Positions 1 to 9,725 are shown, numbered from the stretch's first letter. The stretch is 29,776 nt of DNA from Hypsibius dujardini (GCA_001579985.1 LRSR01011176.1:1-29776), one strand, 5' to 3'. Notes: generated by a model not told the origin, from the sequence alone. Made by a program: numbers and translations.

Positions 1-1043
1 TAGCACTAGCTTCGAGCTTTCCAGTAATGAATGGATTTTTCAATTCATGAATCCCTATCCAAAGTGACCTTTCCAACGCAAACCAGCATGGGAAGAAAAT
101 CGTTTGCGAATGATCGAAGAGGGTGGAGTTATGTTCTTTTATTTATAAAGTTTTTTCATACTAGACCGACTCTTACTAAACAGAGTCAGTCGCCTAGACA
201 TCTACTAGCCGTTTAGTAGGTCATAAAAGTGAAACTGACCATTGACCGATATATTCGCATTATTTTTTATCTGTCAGATGCCCTGTGTGTTTTAAACCGA
301 CTCATCAATAGGTGGCTAATACGATTCTCCAAACCATCGTGCCAAAAAATCAGAAATCCGACGGTCAATCAGTTCGGTGGTTGTGCGGCTGTGTCAGTCA
401 GAATTCGGCAAACCACACAAACAAGTTCTAAAACGTCACGTCATATTTATTTATTTACCTGATGCATGATGTTTTTATTTGTTGTTTTTGATACGAAATA
501 GCGAAAGCTAAACTTAACTGCCTCATTAGTTTTTAACCAACGGAAAGGAGAATTGGTCAATAAAGGTATTTTTGTCCCCTTGCCTTTTTAGAAAACTAAG
601 GTTCTTAGCCTTTTTTCGGGTCTTTTGTGGCTGCCATTTTGTTTTCAGATTTTGGTATGATGGTCTATTGAGGTCTCAAATCAGCTTATCTTATAGGTCC
701 TTGATATGTTTCAAAGTTTCAATCAGCAGAGTTTCGATTTCCAGCTGCATCATTTAGCAAACGAAATTCCTACTACTTGTTCGATTTCGAACATTTCATG
801 GCCGAACTTGACTGAAATTGTTGAGTGCTCCGCCCACTGGCAATCACGTTACACATACCAACAAAAAATACTTTCCCATACTTTTCTACTTATCTACTTA
901 TCTACTATTCATACTTATCATACTAATCCTACTTTTCTACTTATCTACTTATCTACTTATCATACTTATCTAAAGACCATACACTACAGGGTATTACAAA
1001 AAACTTTTTACTCAACTGTGAGAAGTTACGGTAAAAACCGCGT
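1..1043. other. intergenic, no gene seen
   Basis: I see no ORF with recognisable protein character here. The short open frames have no family features and no matching splice signals. The only structured sequence is the CTACTTAT-type microsatellite near 884-970. Confidence 0.5.
884..970. repeat. CTACTTAT-type microsatellite
   Basis: Interrupted runs of CTACTTAT and related CATACTTAT words, visible directly. The open frame crossing it is a by-product of the repeat. Confidence 0.8.
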
Positions 1044-1362
1044 GTACACACATGGCCACAATTTGGGTGGCGGAGTTCGAGCCATCAGGGTGGTCTGAGT
1101 TTGAGCCACTCTTGGCTAGAACTTGCCACTGCCTTCTCCTGAATCTTTGATCTAATGCCCGACCCAGCGGAAAAATTAGATTGAGCAAGCTGCTGTAAAT
1201 TCCGCAAAAATAAACAAAGTTCAATCAATCGATCAATTGAGTAAAGCCTGCATGGTCAGTTGTGGTAAAGGGCGCATGCGCGCGGTGACTTAGTTCGGCT
1301 CGAACTCGGACCACTCTTTTTGGCTTAAAGTCTGCCACCCAGAAATTGTGGTCATGTGTGTA
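1044..1362. repeat. foldback repeat, GAGTTCGAGCC family, copy 1
   Basis: The left arm (about 1044-1115) and right arm (about 1285-1362) are imperfect reverse complements: ACACACATGGCCACAATTT on the left matches AAATTGTGGTCATGTGTGT on the right, followed in both by GTGGTC-GAGTT-GAGCC blocks. The left arm also resembles the arms of the larger element at 3311-4209, so this is a dispersed repeat family. I see no coding capacity, which suggests a non-autonomous element. The ends are not sharply defined. Confidence 0.6.
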
Positions 1363-1872
1363 TTGATTTCGGTCTTCATAATTAACAAAAATGTGCTGGA
1401 AAGAGTTGCCGAATGTTGCGGATCAACAAATTACAAACACTTTTAATGGGGAACTTCCGGGGTTCGCCAAAAGAAAAGCGTCATTTTTCACTATTCCGTA
1501 GATTGATTGTTGATTGAATTGACATGACGTTTGGTTGTCTCACAAGCCGAGAACGCAAAGTCAAAACAGCAAGCAAGCAAGAATATTGTGTAAATAGAAA
1601 TAAGGGCTTGCTTCGTTTTCTCAAAGCCGGAAGTGAACGGGAAGAGTCGTCGCATCAAGTGATTCAAAAATTGACACGGGACAACAAACCGGTTGGGCGA
1701 CAAGGATTTAAGGTTTTTGAGCAAAGTTAAAATTTTGAGACTTAGTCAAAGTTGAACAAATTTTCGTTAGTGAGCTTGTTGTTTCACTTAAAATTGCAAG
1801 AAGGCAAGGAGGAACAGATTTTCGATGAATTGTTAAAGTCTGGAAAGAAGAAGTGAATGAAGCTGTACGTAC
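1363..1872. other. no gene recognised downstream of the hydrolase exon
   Basis: This stretch lies immediately 3' (minus strand) of the last recognisable exon of hydrolase copy 1. I searched both strands for the missing C-terminal motifs of that family (GHTPGH, WGD, FPGIGH) and found none here or further left. Confidence 0.5.
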
Positions 1873-2871
1873 TTGCTTCCAGTAGTCGGTTGCATTCACT
1901 CGGTTCGCCGCGTCCAGCCAGTAGTCCACTTCCGGCTGACTGGTCCGTACGACAGCATTGGGAAATGCCATCGTCCCGTGCGGCGCCAGACCGGCTTCGT
2001 GGTCGCTGTGGAGATGCGTGAGGAAGACGTAGTCGATCTGTTCGGGTCGGTAGCCGGCGGCGAGGAGGTTGGCCTGCAGCAGACCGCAGCAGTTGCCGAA
2101 GAGGATGCCCACCCCGGTGTCGATGAGGACGAGGTGGTCGTTGGTGTTGACGAGGAAGGCGTTGATGGTGCCGGTGACGGGCAGCGGGATGTCTTCGTGG
2201 TGCAGGGCGTGGATCATCTCCTCTTTCGGCACCGTCGGCATGATTTCGTCCATGTTGAAGGGAACGGTCCCGTCGTGGAGCGCGGTGATTTCGAAGTCGC
2301 CCAGCATGAGACGGAAAAAGCCGGGAGCGGGAGTTTTGATCTAAACGTACGAACACATCCGTGACAAATTTTAATCGAAATCATCAAACTTACTATGTAA
2401 TATGTAAGAACTCAATGAATTAGCAATTGGCAATACTGTGACCCGAAACATGAAATGCTGAGTAAGTTGGAAATAGTTAACAAATAAAACATTGTTAACA
2501 AGTAGTTCATAAATAAGAAATGGTTGATAAAAGTTGCAAAATAAAAGATGAAAAATATAATAAAATAATTAAAAAATAAAAAATAGTTAGAACTTCATCT
2601 ATGAGAAATAGTTACAAAATAAAAAAGTGTTAATAATTAAAAACAGCTAATAAATTTTAAGTAGAAATGGTAGCTTGTTCGACTATACTCGTTGAGAGAA
2701 ATCCCTCTGAGTTGTTGATTATAGTAAAAGAAATGGAGCTTATTTGCGCGATCCTTTTACGTATTTGGTAAGATTTACCTGCGGTATCGTCGTTGCGGTG
2801 CAGGAAAGCGCGGCCAAGAACACCACCAGGCATGATATCCCGACCGACGTGTGTGTTTCAGACAAAACCAT
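1873..2871 (-). CDS. bacterial-type secreted metallo-beta-lactamase-fold hydrolase, copy 1 (C-terminal half not found)
   Basis: Two exons are supported. Exon 1 (2871-2779) encodes 31 residues starting MVLSETHTSVG with a hydrophobic signal-peptide core (SCLVVFLAALSC) and ends PQ before a GTAAAT donor. Exon 2 (2340-1873) follows a CGTTTAG acceptor and starts IKTPAPGFFRLMLGDFEITALHDGT, the start of the mature protein in bacterial periplasmic MBL-fold hydrolases. The zinc motif HLHSDH lies near residues 140-145, followed by MAFPNAVVR and DYWL as in that family. After TGGAAGCAA comes a good donor (GTACGT), but no later exon is visible in the remaining 1.8 kb. Without splicing, the frame runs to a stop near 1708 with no family similarity. 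The other half of the zinc site is therefore missing, truncated or beyond the window edge. Substrate unknown; secretion is inferred from the signal peptide. Copy 2 lies upstream on the same strand. Confidence 0.75.
2500..2660. repeat. AT-rich degenerate repeat in intron 1 of hydrolase copy 1
   Basis: Imperfect iterations of AAATAGTTA plus AAAATAAAAAA words inside the intron 2341-2778. Low complexity; no other signal seen. Confidence 0.55.
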
Positions 2872-3310
2872 TTTGGCAAAATTTGGCATGAACTGATAAA
2901 GTAAAGTATATCGAAAAAAATATATTAAAAAATATGAGTCTGCGAAATGAACGCCAGTTCGTCACTTTTATGTCTCGAGGACAATTTCACAGCAAGTCAT
3001 GCTGTTTAACTTTCTTTTGTCGCTTAGGTGAAATTCCTCATGCTGCGTTGGAACCATTGTTTAGCTGGTTATTATTAGGTTTCTCCATGACACCACACAA
3101 TACAGGTATACTGATCAACTGGTGCTGATTCTTGGACCCCCCTCCCCCCAGTAAATTAGTTCCGAAGGGCCGAAAACCTTAAAGTACTTCAATCAACTAA
3201 TCAATCACCCGATTCACACACAATTTGTAGCGAAAATGACGTGCAGTCTTGTGGTCTCAAAATTTTCCAAAACTATTCGAGAGAAAAGGCCAAGACATCA
3301 TCCTGTTACA
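2872..3310. other. intergenic, no gene seen
   Basis: This is upstream of hydrolase copy 1 and so includes its presumed promoter. The only distinct sequence is a C-run (C6TC6) near 3137-3149, a relative on the opposite strand of the G-run motif found elsewhere in the window. Confidence 0.4.
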
Positions 3311-4209
3311 GATGTGGCATCAATTTTGTCCGAACCGAGTTCGAGCCGCGCTTTTACTGGGTGCCAGCAAAATCTAGTGATCCAAGTTTGAGCCACTTTT
3401 TTTATCATGTCTTGCTACTGCTTTTTCCATAGCTTGATTGACTGATTAATTGTCTATTCCACTAACGAAAAAAAGGAACATTAAAGAGCTTTAAAGAGAA
3501 GTTGTAATAAAAATTTCACCTGAATTTTAATAATCGAAAATTCTTCAGATCTCGAGAATTTTTCGAACGGGAAATTATTGATTAATCAAAATTTGAGCGC
3601 ATTTGTTTTTGATCACCGCTTCCGGTCGAGCCCGTCGAATGTTTCCTGCAGACTTCAAGAGTGGCTGGAAATTTCCAATTCCGTGAACGATTTCTGATGA
3701 ATTCAGCGTGGCCGCTGAGCAAAAGTTGGGCGCCCCAGATTGGTCCGATTGATTGATTGACAGAATGTTGCTTTCTATTGCTTGTTCCTTAACTGCATGC
3801 GTCGATTGATTGATAAATTGTATTGTATTGTGACAGTCAATGCACCCAGTGATTGATTGATTGATTAAGTGAGTGAGTGAATGCGCTTTTTGCAGCTCAA
3901 GTACTCAACACACGGAAGAGCGACTCCTGGGCGAGGACCGCTTTCAGCCAGATCTGCAAATTCCCATTGCGGGCAAGCAAGGGTCGGCACTGAAATGCAC
4001 GTGTGCGAACTTTGGAAAGAAATTGGCACTCTTGAATTCTGCAGGAAACTTTTAACTATAATACTGGATAGACAATTAAGCAAGCTATGGAAAAATCAGT
4101 GACACAGCGTGATAAAAAAAGTGGCGCAAACTTGGACCACCAGATTACGCTGGCGCCCAGTATAAGCGCGGCTCGAACTCGGTTCGGACAAAATTGATGC
4201 TACATGTGG
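3311..4209. mobile_element. foldback element about 0.9 kb, GAGTTCGAGCC family
   Basis: Arms at 3311-3460 and 4065-4209 are reverse complements with small differences. Shared blocks include GCATCAATTTTGTCCG, CCGAACCGAGTTCGAGCCG, the ACTGGGYGCCAGC block, GAGCCACTTTTTTTATC and TTTTTCCATAGCTTG. The interior (3461-4064) has no recognisable protein but contains TGAT/ATTG tetranucleotide runs. The layout is that of a MITE or foldback transposon; I could not identify a target-site duplication. Related single segments occur at 1044-1362 and 8040-8135. Confidence 0.7.
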
Positions 4210-4302
4210 AACACCATCTCCAAATAGAAGGAACAATTAAAGCACCACTCACTGGAACACGCAAGTTTGGCAGTAAATTCTGGGCCACACATATTCCACG
4301 GT

Positions 4303-5600
4303 TTAAATTGAAAAATTTGCAGTTTTCACGCTGGTCGGATCGGAATCATACCGAACCGGCACCCATAAATACCGCTGCCCCTTGCTGCGTGGCCCGGCTT
4401 GTCGGTGGACATGCCCAATCCCGGGGAAGGCAATATGCGCCCCCGCCACCAAATACTTATTCTTCACCACCAATTCAATCAAATCCAACCGAGCCTTTCG
4501 CGCCTCCGTTTGATCGAAATCGAACGTCATCGTCGCCGCCGGATTCGACATCTGCACCGCCTCAAAATGGGTGATATCGCCCCACGCCACCAAGGTCTGT
4601 CCGCGGCTCTCCACAAAGTACGGCGAATGGCCGGGCGTGTGTCCGAGGCGTGTATGCGGTCAAATTCCCGGCACGAGGTCCCCGTCGGTGGCGTTAAAGG
4701 GTTGGAACTGCTTCGCCGCTCTGTAGGGCGCCATGGGAACGCTGGAGTTGGCGCGGTTGGTCGTCGGGTCGAGCCAGTAGTCCGCCTCAGATTGACTCAT
4801 CCTTACCACCGCCTTGGGGAAGGCCATTTGGCCGTTTAAAGCTAACAAGCCGCCTTGGTGATCTCGATGAAGATGCGTGAGAAAAATGAAGTCCACCTGA
4901 AGAAATGAAAAGGAAAGGAAAGTTAAGTTAGTCAACTCCCTTAACTCAACAACTCAAATAATTACTTTAACGTTTTACTCCAAAATAAAAAAAATATTTT
5001 ACTTAAACTGGTCAAAGTGTAGTTTCATTTCAAGTTTAGTTTCCACCTGCTCGGGCCGATATCCGGCCGCACGAAGGTTGCCCATGAGCAGGCCGCAGCA
5101 GTTGCCCAGGAGGAAGCCCCCTCCGCTGTCAATGAGGACCAAGTGTTCGTTGGTGTTGATGAGGAAGGCGTTGACGGAAATGGTGATCGGGAGAGGGATA
5201 TCAGCATGATCGAGGGCGCTTTTGAATTCCGTATCCGGCACGGACGGCATCAGCTTATCGATGGGCAGTTTGTTGGTCCCGTCGTGGAGAGCGGTCACCT
5301 CAAAATCTCCTACCATGAGACGGAAGAACCCAGGTCCGGGTGTTTTGACCTAAACGCATGACACAACGCAACTTTTGTTACAATTTATATGTTTAAAAGC
5401 AGCTTTTGAAATTTCACAGGACCGGCCCAGTACAAGTATCTTGGGTACCCGGGGTACCTGGGGTACTTGGGGTATCGGCCCAGTACAACTGCCTTGGCTA
5501 CCTGGGGTACAGCTGCCGGGGTGCAAGGGATCGGTAAAAGAGCGGCAAGGAAAGACAAACTTGACATCCATCCCGCAATCCGCTTCGGATGAAGGATCAT
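4303..5600 (-). pseudogene. bacterial-type secreted MBL-fold hydrolase, copy 2, with one in-frame TGA
   Basis: Three exons. Exon 1 (5600-5502) encodes 33 residues with a signal peptide (MSSLSFLAALL from residue 12) ending PQ. Exon 2 (5349-5047) starts VKTPGPGFFRLMVGDFEVTAL and ends RPEQ. Exon 3 (4896-4303) starts VDFIFLTHLHRDH and carries the whole C-terminal half: GHTPGHSPYFVES, WGDITHFEAVQ, AHIAFPGIGH and the terminal LWVPVRY typical of bacterial relatives. Joined length is 330 residues, normal for the family. The exception is a TGA at 4662-4660, after about 212 residues, exactly where relatives have Arg (VPGIR); CGA to TGA would be one transition. If terminated there, the protein loses the GHTPGH, WGD and second-metal His regions. 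The frame downstream is otherwise intact for 118 residues to a TAA. It is either a young pseudogene, a sequence error or a read-through case. About 60% identical by eye to copy 1 over the first 90 mature residues. Confidence 0.75.
5440..5520. repeat. GGTAC-rich short tandem repeat in intron 1 of hydrolase copy 2
   Basis: Iterated GGGTACCTGG-type 10-mers (GGGTACCCG, GGGTACCTGG, GGGTACTTGG, GGGTATCGG). The array crosses the donor of exon 1, so the last coding bases of that exon are part of a repeat-like context. Confidence 0.6.
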
Positions 5601-5980
5601 GTTACCGGTACTAGTGATTGCCAGTGATCGATTTCACACTGCCCAAGGATTACACGTGCTATAACCACCCAGCACGGCAGGCAAGATTGTAAACGCGAAG
5701 CAAGAATGGCAAGTGAAGTCCTTCTTAAACTGTACTGACTATCCTTTGCTGCCAAGGAAATCCGAAATTGGGTTCAGCATATCGAGCAACGTTCCTCTTT
5801 CCCTGAGATCGGTGAGACACCCCACAATGCGCAGTTCGTGCTGGCTTCAGCGCTATTGTCTCATAACTGGTTTTAATAAAGTGCAAGTTCTTGGAAGAAT
5901 TGCGCGAGTGAAAAGCCGACCGGGTTGGTCGAGTGGAAACAAGACCGCAGTCGAGCTAAGGCTTTCATACCGAATGTAAA
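5601..5980. other. intergenic, no gene seen
   Basis: This lies upstream of hydrolase copy 2. I see no coding sequence or clear regulatory motif. Confidence 0.35.
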
Positions 5981-6155
5981 GTAAGCGACAGAACTTTATC
6001 TAATGGAGGGTCCCGGAAATGGGCAAAAGGGGCGGGGCAGGGGTAATACTTGAACAATCAACCAATCAATCAACGGAGCTCCGCAGCAATCAGAGCGGAG
6101 TTGATTGGTTGATTGTTCAATTATTACCCCTGCCCCGTCCCTTTTTCTGTCGCTT
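5981..6155. mobile_element. small GC-rich foldback element, copy A
   Basis: The left end GTAAGCGACAGAA and the right end TTCTGTCGCTTAC are exact reverse complements. Inside, AAAAGGGGCGGGGCAGGGG followed by an ACAATCAACC block on the left pairs with the reverse complement on the right, leaving a loop around 6075-6095. The left arm carries about 30 extra bases. A second member with the same GC-rich core lies at 22721-22880, so this is a mobile family rather than a chance hairpin. Confidence 0.75.
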
Positions 6156-7045
6156 ACTGTAGCATACGGCTTATCATGAGTCAGCTACTTTCTTTTGGAG
6201 GAGGGGCCTTAATAATGCTATGGACCTCGCCAAATTTGAGGCGTGGGTCGTGCTCATTAACGTAACGACTTCCCACGTACTTGCTCCTTTGCGATAAAAA
6301 CGAGGAAATTGATTGACTGTGAGGTAATACAATTATTATTAACAGACAGATGAAAAGGGTCCGAATCCCTCCGGCCCACAAGGGAGATGAGCGATTTCTT
6401 ATTGTTGTTCACCGCCCCGTGACGCTATGTGACTCAGATCATTATTGTCAAAGCCGAATACACAGGATACAAACAGCTGGCCGTGTACCCGAAGGGACGA
6501 ACTGCCGCGTCATACTTCGCTATAGAGAGAGAAAGAGAAGAGAGAGACAGACCAATCAATACCTTCGTAAATAACACTCGACTAACCTCATCATGAAAAT
6601 ACCTGCATGTGTGGTGTGTGTGCATGAAAAAGACTGCGTCCGAATGAGTGCTCGCGAGAAAACGCTTCCGGCCAGAAAATGATTTACCGTATTCCGCGAC
6701 GAGGCGGTCTGCTAAGTCCACAATACAGACACGCGCCCTCGCTGGTCGCAGTTAGTTCTCTAACTGAATTGCACGTCAGCTTTTTTCTTTCATATGTACA
6801 GTATGTGTATGTGCTTTAGTAGTACTCACAACCACCCACCCACCTAAGCACGAGCTTGCGGAAAAAAAGCCATACAGTACACTGACGGAGAGAAAGAGGG
6901 AGAAAGTGAAAGAGACGGATGACTTCCGTATCAGCTTGATTTTCGATCTTTCTCTTTTCACCGTAAAAAATCGTTATCCTTTTTTCGATTCCCGGATTAC
7001 ACCGTACATACAGGATCGGCGCCATAAATCACAGTCCAGTGTGCC
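6156..7045. other. intergenic, no gene seen
   Basis: No recognisable coding sequence. It holds short purine-rich (GAGA) tracts near 6520-6550 and 6885-6915 only. Confidence 0.4.
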
Positions 7046-7297
7046 GAAACAGGGACGGAAAGTCTCTTTCATTACTGCCGGGGAACAGGGACGAAAAGTC
7101 TCTCTCATTACTGCCGGGGAACAGGGACGAGAAGTCTCTCTCATTACTGCCGGGGAACAGGGACGAGAAGTCTCTCTCATTACTGCCGGGGAACAGGGAC
7201 GAAAAGTCTCTCTCGTTACTGTCTGGGAACAGGGACGGGACGTCTCTCTCATTACTGCCGGGGAACAGGGACGAAAAGTCTCTCTCGTTACTGTCTG
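7046..7297. repeat. 36-bp minisatellite, seven units
   Basis: Seven consecutive units of GGAACAGGGACGAAAAGTCT plus CTCTCATTACTGCCGG (36 bp), followed by a partial eighth. Units differ at a few positions (GACGGAAAG, GACGAGAAG, CGTTACTGTCTG). Because 36 is divisible by three, open frames run through it on both strands; no one of these is favoured by start, splice or composition, so I do not call a protein. Confidence 0.9.
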
Positions 7298-7310
7298 GGA
7301 ACACAGACAG

Positions 7311-8036
7311 ACACGCAACACGACGACAAGACGACAGCAGCAATAAAACATGCATCCCTATAGGAATCTCTTGAGCGTGGAGCAGGATATCCTGAGTAGA
7401 CGACAAATCACGGCTCTTCAGGTCATCACGAGCTTGGAAGTGGTCTTTGGTAGCGCGATAGTCGGCATGGAGTTTACCGGTAAGAGTTCCATGCATCAGT
7501 GTGTCTTCTTAAATCACTTACACATCTCTTGATAATAATTAACATTTACTTGCAACAAAATTAATTAATTAGACAGGACAAGGAGATTTTTTGTGCCACT
7601 TATTCGATCGTCTGTCGTCACATGCTCCACATTCAGCTGTGGCGGAGTTTAGCTTGTGTGCACCGTACACAGAGCATAAGCGCCGCTGGCCGATTAAACG
7701 TTCCACAGCTCGTACGCTGTCCCTGTCTAACGCGAAAATACAGTACTTCTTCAGTCCACGCCCATTCCAGCACGCCCACTCATAGACTTAACATGTGTGG
7801 GCGCATGGGTTTGGGTGTGGGCTGAAGAAGTAATTCTGTTTACTGCGTCTACGACTCCGTATAAGCGCATGTTCACACAAGGCAAAAACCACAAGCCGAC
7901 AAAAAGCCAACTTTTTACCTGCGCTCAGCTGACCACGCAGTCTTTGCTCAGTCGAGTGATTGATTGGTTTTAAATTATTTTCGGTGTAATGTTAAATCAA
8001 TGAATCAAGCGATGTGAGAAAGAGCTGCACGCATTG
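7311..8036. other. intergenic, no gene seen
   Basis: No family recognised in the short open frames. Short complementary blocks around a GCCCACTC/GTGTGGGC stretch near 7755-7825 give minor hairpin potential only. Confidence 0.35.
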
Positions 8037-8039
8037 GCC

Positions 8040-8135
8040 GAAATTGGCTCAAACTCCGACCATCCTATTTTGCTGGGCGCCGGTAAAAATTTGGCTTTAA
8101 TTCGCTCGGTCTGAGGTTTTTGCCACATGCGCTTT
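8040..8135 (-). repeat. GAGTTCGAGCC-family segment, single arm
   Basis: Read on the minus strand it aligns with the left arm of the 3311-4209 element: ATGTGGCA, then a GAGCGAATTAAAGCC block, CGGCGCCCAGCAAAAT, then GGTCGGAGTTTGAGCC. It shows that the family is dispersed and diverged. Confidence 0.6.
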
Positions 8136-8373
8136 GTCAAGTAGTCAAGAATTTTGTTAATTTTAGATCACGGGGTCAAGTAAAAGCTCAAGTTTGAATG
8201 AACTATCGCTCAACATTCAGATACGAACGGCAAGGGCAACGGAAAGAGCGATCAAATGGACGCGGCTTGATCGTTAACCACATTGACGGAAAGTGAATTT
8301 ACGTTGTCATTCTCGAAATATTATATTTACCGCGTAAATTTTAGAAAGATTCAAATATACTAGCACAGTTGTT

Positions 8374-8760
8374 AATAAGCAACATGCGCCATAACACGAA
8401 GTCCTTTTTCGAACACGACGACACGAAGACGCGACGTGCAACTGATCGCGAGATCGTGTGTCAGTTACACTAAGCAACATGCGCCATGACACGAAGTCCT
8501 TTTCCGAACACGAAGACGTGACGTGCGACTGATCGTGAGATCGTGTGAGTCGCACTAACGGCTTCACGAATTCACGAGCAAATCGCTATTTCCTCGTGAA
8601 CGCTGTGTGCAGCAACGCACATCACACATCACACGAAGTGTTATCATTGGTCTGTTCTCTATTTGTTCCATAATCCAGCGCCTCGTGTCTTCGTGTCTTC
8701 GTGTCGATGTGTCGAAGTGTCGAAGAAAGGAGTTTTGTGTCTTGGCGCATATTGCTTATT
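8374..8760. repeat. duplicated and inverted repeat block (ACACGAAG-rich)
   Basis: Two direct copies (about 8374-8471 and 8472-8559) share AAGCAACATGCGCCAT, ACACGAAGTCCTTTT, CGAACACGA and the GAGATCGTGTG end. An inverted copy occupies about 8686-8760 (reverse complement AATAAGCAATATGCGCCAAG and a string of GACACGAAG words). The arrangement suggests a foldback element whose left arm was duplicated. No coding potential recognised. Confidence 0.7.
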
Positions 8761-8828
8761 GAGTCGACATGACGAGATCGTGCGCGCTGTAAAGTGCTGC
8801 TGGCTGCGTGAATCCATTATCAATATTT
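8757..8828. repeat. 72-bp dispersed repeat, copy 1
   Basis: Nearly identical to 12997-13068 with about four substitutions. Shared blocks include TTGAGTCGACATGAC, AAGTGCTGCTGGCTGCGTGA and TCAATATTT. The substitutions change the encoded residue in the open frame of either strand that I checked, so the conservation is not protein-driven; it is likely a fragment of a mobile element. Confidence 0.8.
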
Positions 8829-9077
8829 CGACTAAAGCTTTAAGCGGGGGAAAAGCTAAAAAATAATTCAAATCAGTCATTAATTTCGATAAAAACGTGA
8901 CTAAAAGTTTCCGTCACTAAAAAACTAAGCTAAAAATCTAACTCTAGATGATTAGAGAAACTAAGGAGTTGACCAATATTAGTTTTGCCATAATAACTAC
9001 AGCTGATGTCTGCGCAGTCGTAGGAGTATTTACCGGAATTAAACGCACAACTTTCCATTACAGCAAACCTCTTTAGT

Positions 9078-9725
9078 GTGTCCGAAAGCGACATCTTCTC
9101 CACCGTCCTCGGCATCTGGGCGGGCTTCCTCACCATTCTGACCGGGGTGTCAGCCTACACCAATTCCCGCATCTCCGCCCGGCTCCATCCCATCCACGCG
9201 ACCCTGCTGGCGGTCAGTCACATCTTCTCCGCGGCCTTCGCCGCCGTCTCCACACTCGGCGTGTTCGGCCTGCGATGCGTGATGCTCCGCGGCGGAGGCG
9301 GAGGCGGAGGCGGCTCTTTCCAATCCAGCATCCACAACGGGACGTCTTCACCCTTATCAGCAGCCTCACCCGGGGAGCTCTTTACCCTGCCGTCGGTGTG
9401 GACCACCGCCACCTGGTTGGAGTGTGTCTTAATTGTCTTGTACGTGGTCAACTTCATGGTGCTGGGATTTTCGTTCGGTCTGAGCGCGGCGGTGCTGCAG
9501 TCAGTGCGGCAGGCCAAGTTCTGCGAGGCCTCCATGCCGGATGCGGACGAACCGGAAATACTGTTCGAGGCGACGACTACGACTACGAGTGCCACCGGAT
9601 CCGCGCCCATCTTCCATGTGGAGAATAAGAAGGAAAAGACCCAGGTGATCACGGATATCGAAGCGGCGGTGGATGGTTTCTACCGACGGCTTGAAGAAGT
9701 GCCGGACGACGACGGAGAAATCTGA
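9078..9725 (+). CDS. multi-pass membrane protein, MS4A/CD20-like layout (5' end unresolved)
   Basis: This is a GC-rich open frame distinct from its AT-rich surroundings, ending in TGA at 9723-9725. There is no convincing ATG: the frame is open back to 9024 and acceptor-like sequences (CCATTACAG before 9064, CTCTTTAG before 9077) suggest that this is the last exon of a spliced gene. It has hydrophobic segments at about residues 6-27 (STVLGIWAGFLTILTGVSAY), 40-65 and 112-140 of the visible frame. The loop before the last one has a poly-Gly run and an N-G-T glycosylation motif, and the acidic, Thr-rich tail ends DDDGEI. The GIWAGFLTILTG segment and topology resemble transmembrane segments 2-4 of the MS4A/CD20 family, with segment 1 expected in an upstream exon that I did not find. 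The family call is tentative; other tetraspan families are possible. Confidence 0.6.
   Translation: MSESDIFSTVLGIWAGFLTILTGVSAYTNSRISARLHPIHATLLAVSHIFSAAFAAVSTLGVFGLRCVMLRGGGGGGGGSFQSSIHNGTSSPLSAASPGELFTLPSVWTTATWLECVLIVLYVVNFMVLGFSFGLSAAVLQSVRQAKFCEASMPDADEPEILFEATTTTTSATGSAPIFHVENKKEKTQVITDIEAAVDGFYRRLEEVPDDDGEI

Noticed and set aside
3335-3360. GAGTTCGAGCC as a tRNA or SINE B-box
   Set aside because: It is only a partial match to GGTTCGANNCC, with no A-box at proper distance and no cloverleaf; the segment behaves as part of a foldback element.
4660-4662. TGA in hydrolase copy 2 as a selenocysteine codon
   Set aside because: Relatives have Arg here rather than Cys or Sec, and I recognised no SECIS-like structure, so nonsense or error is simpler.
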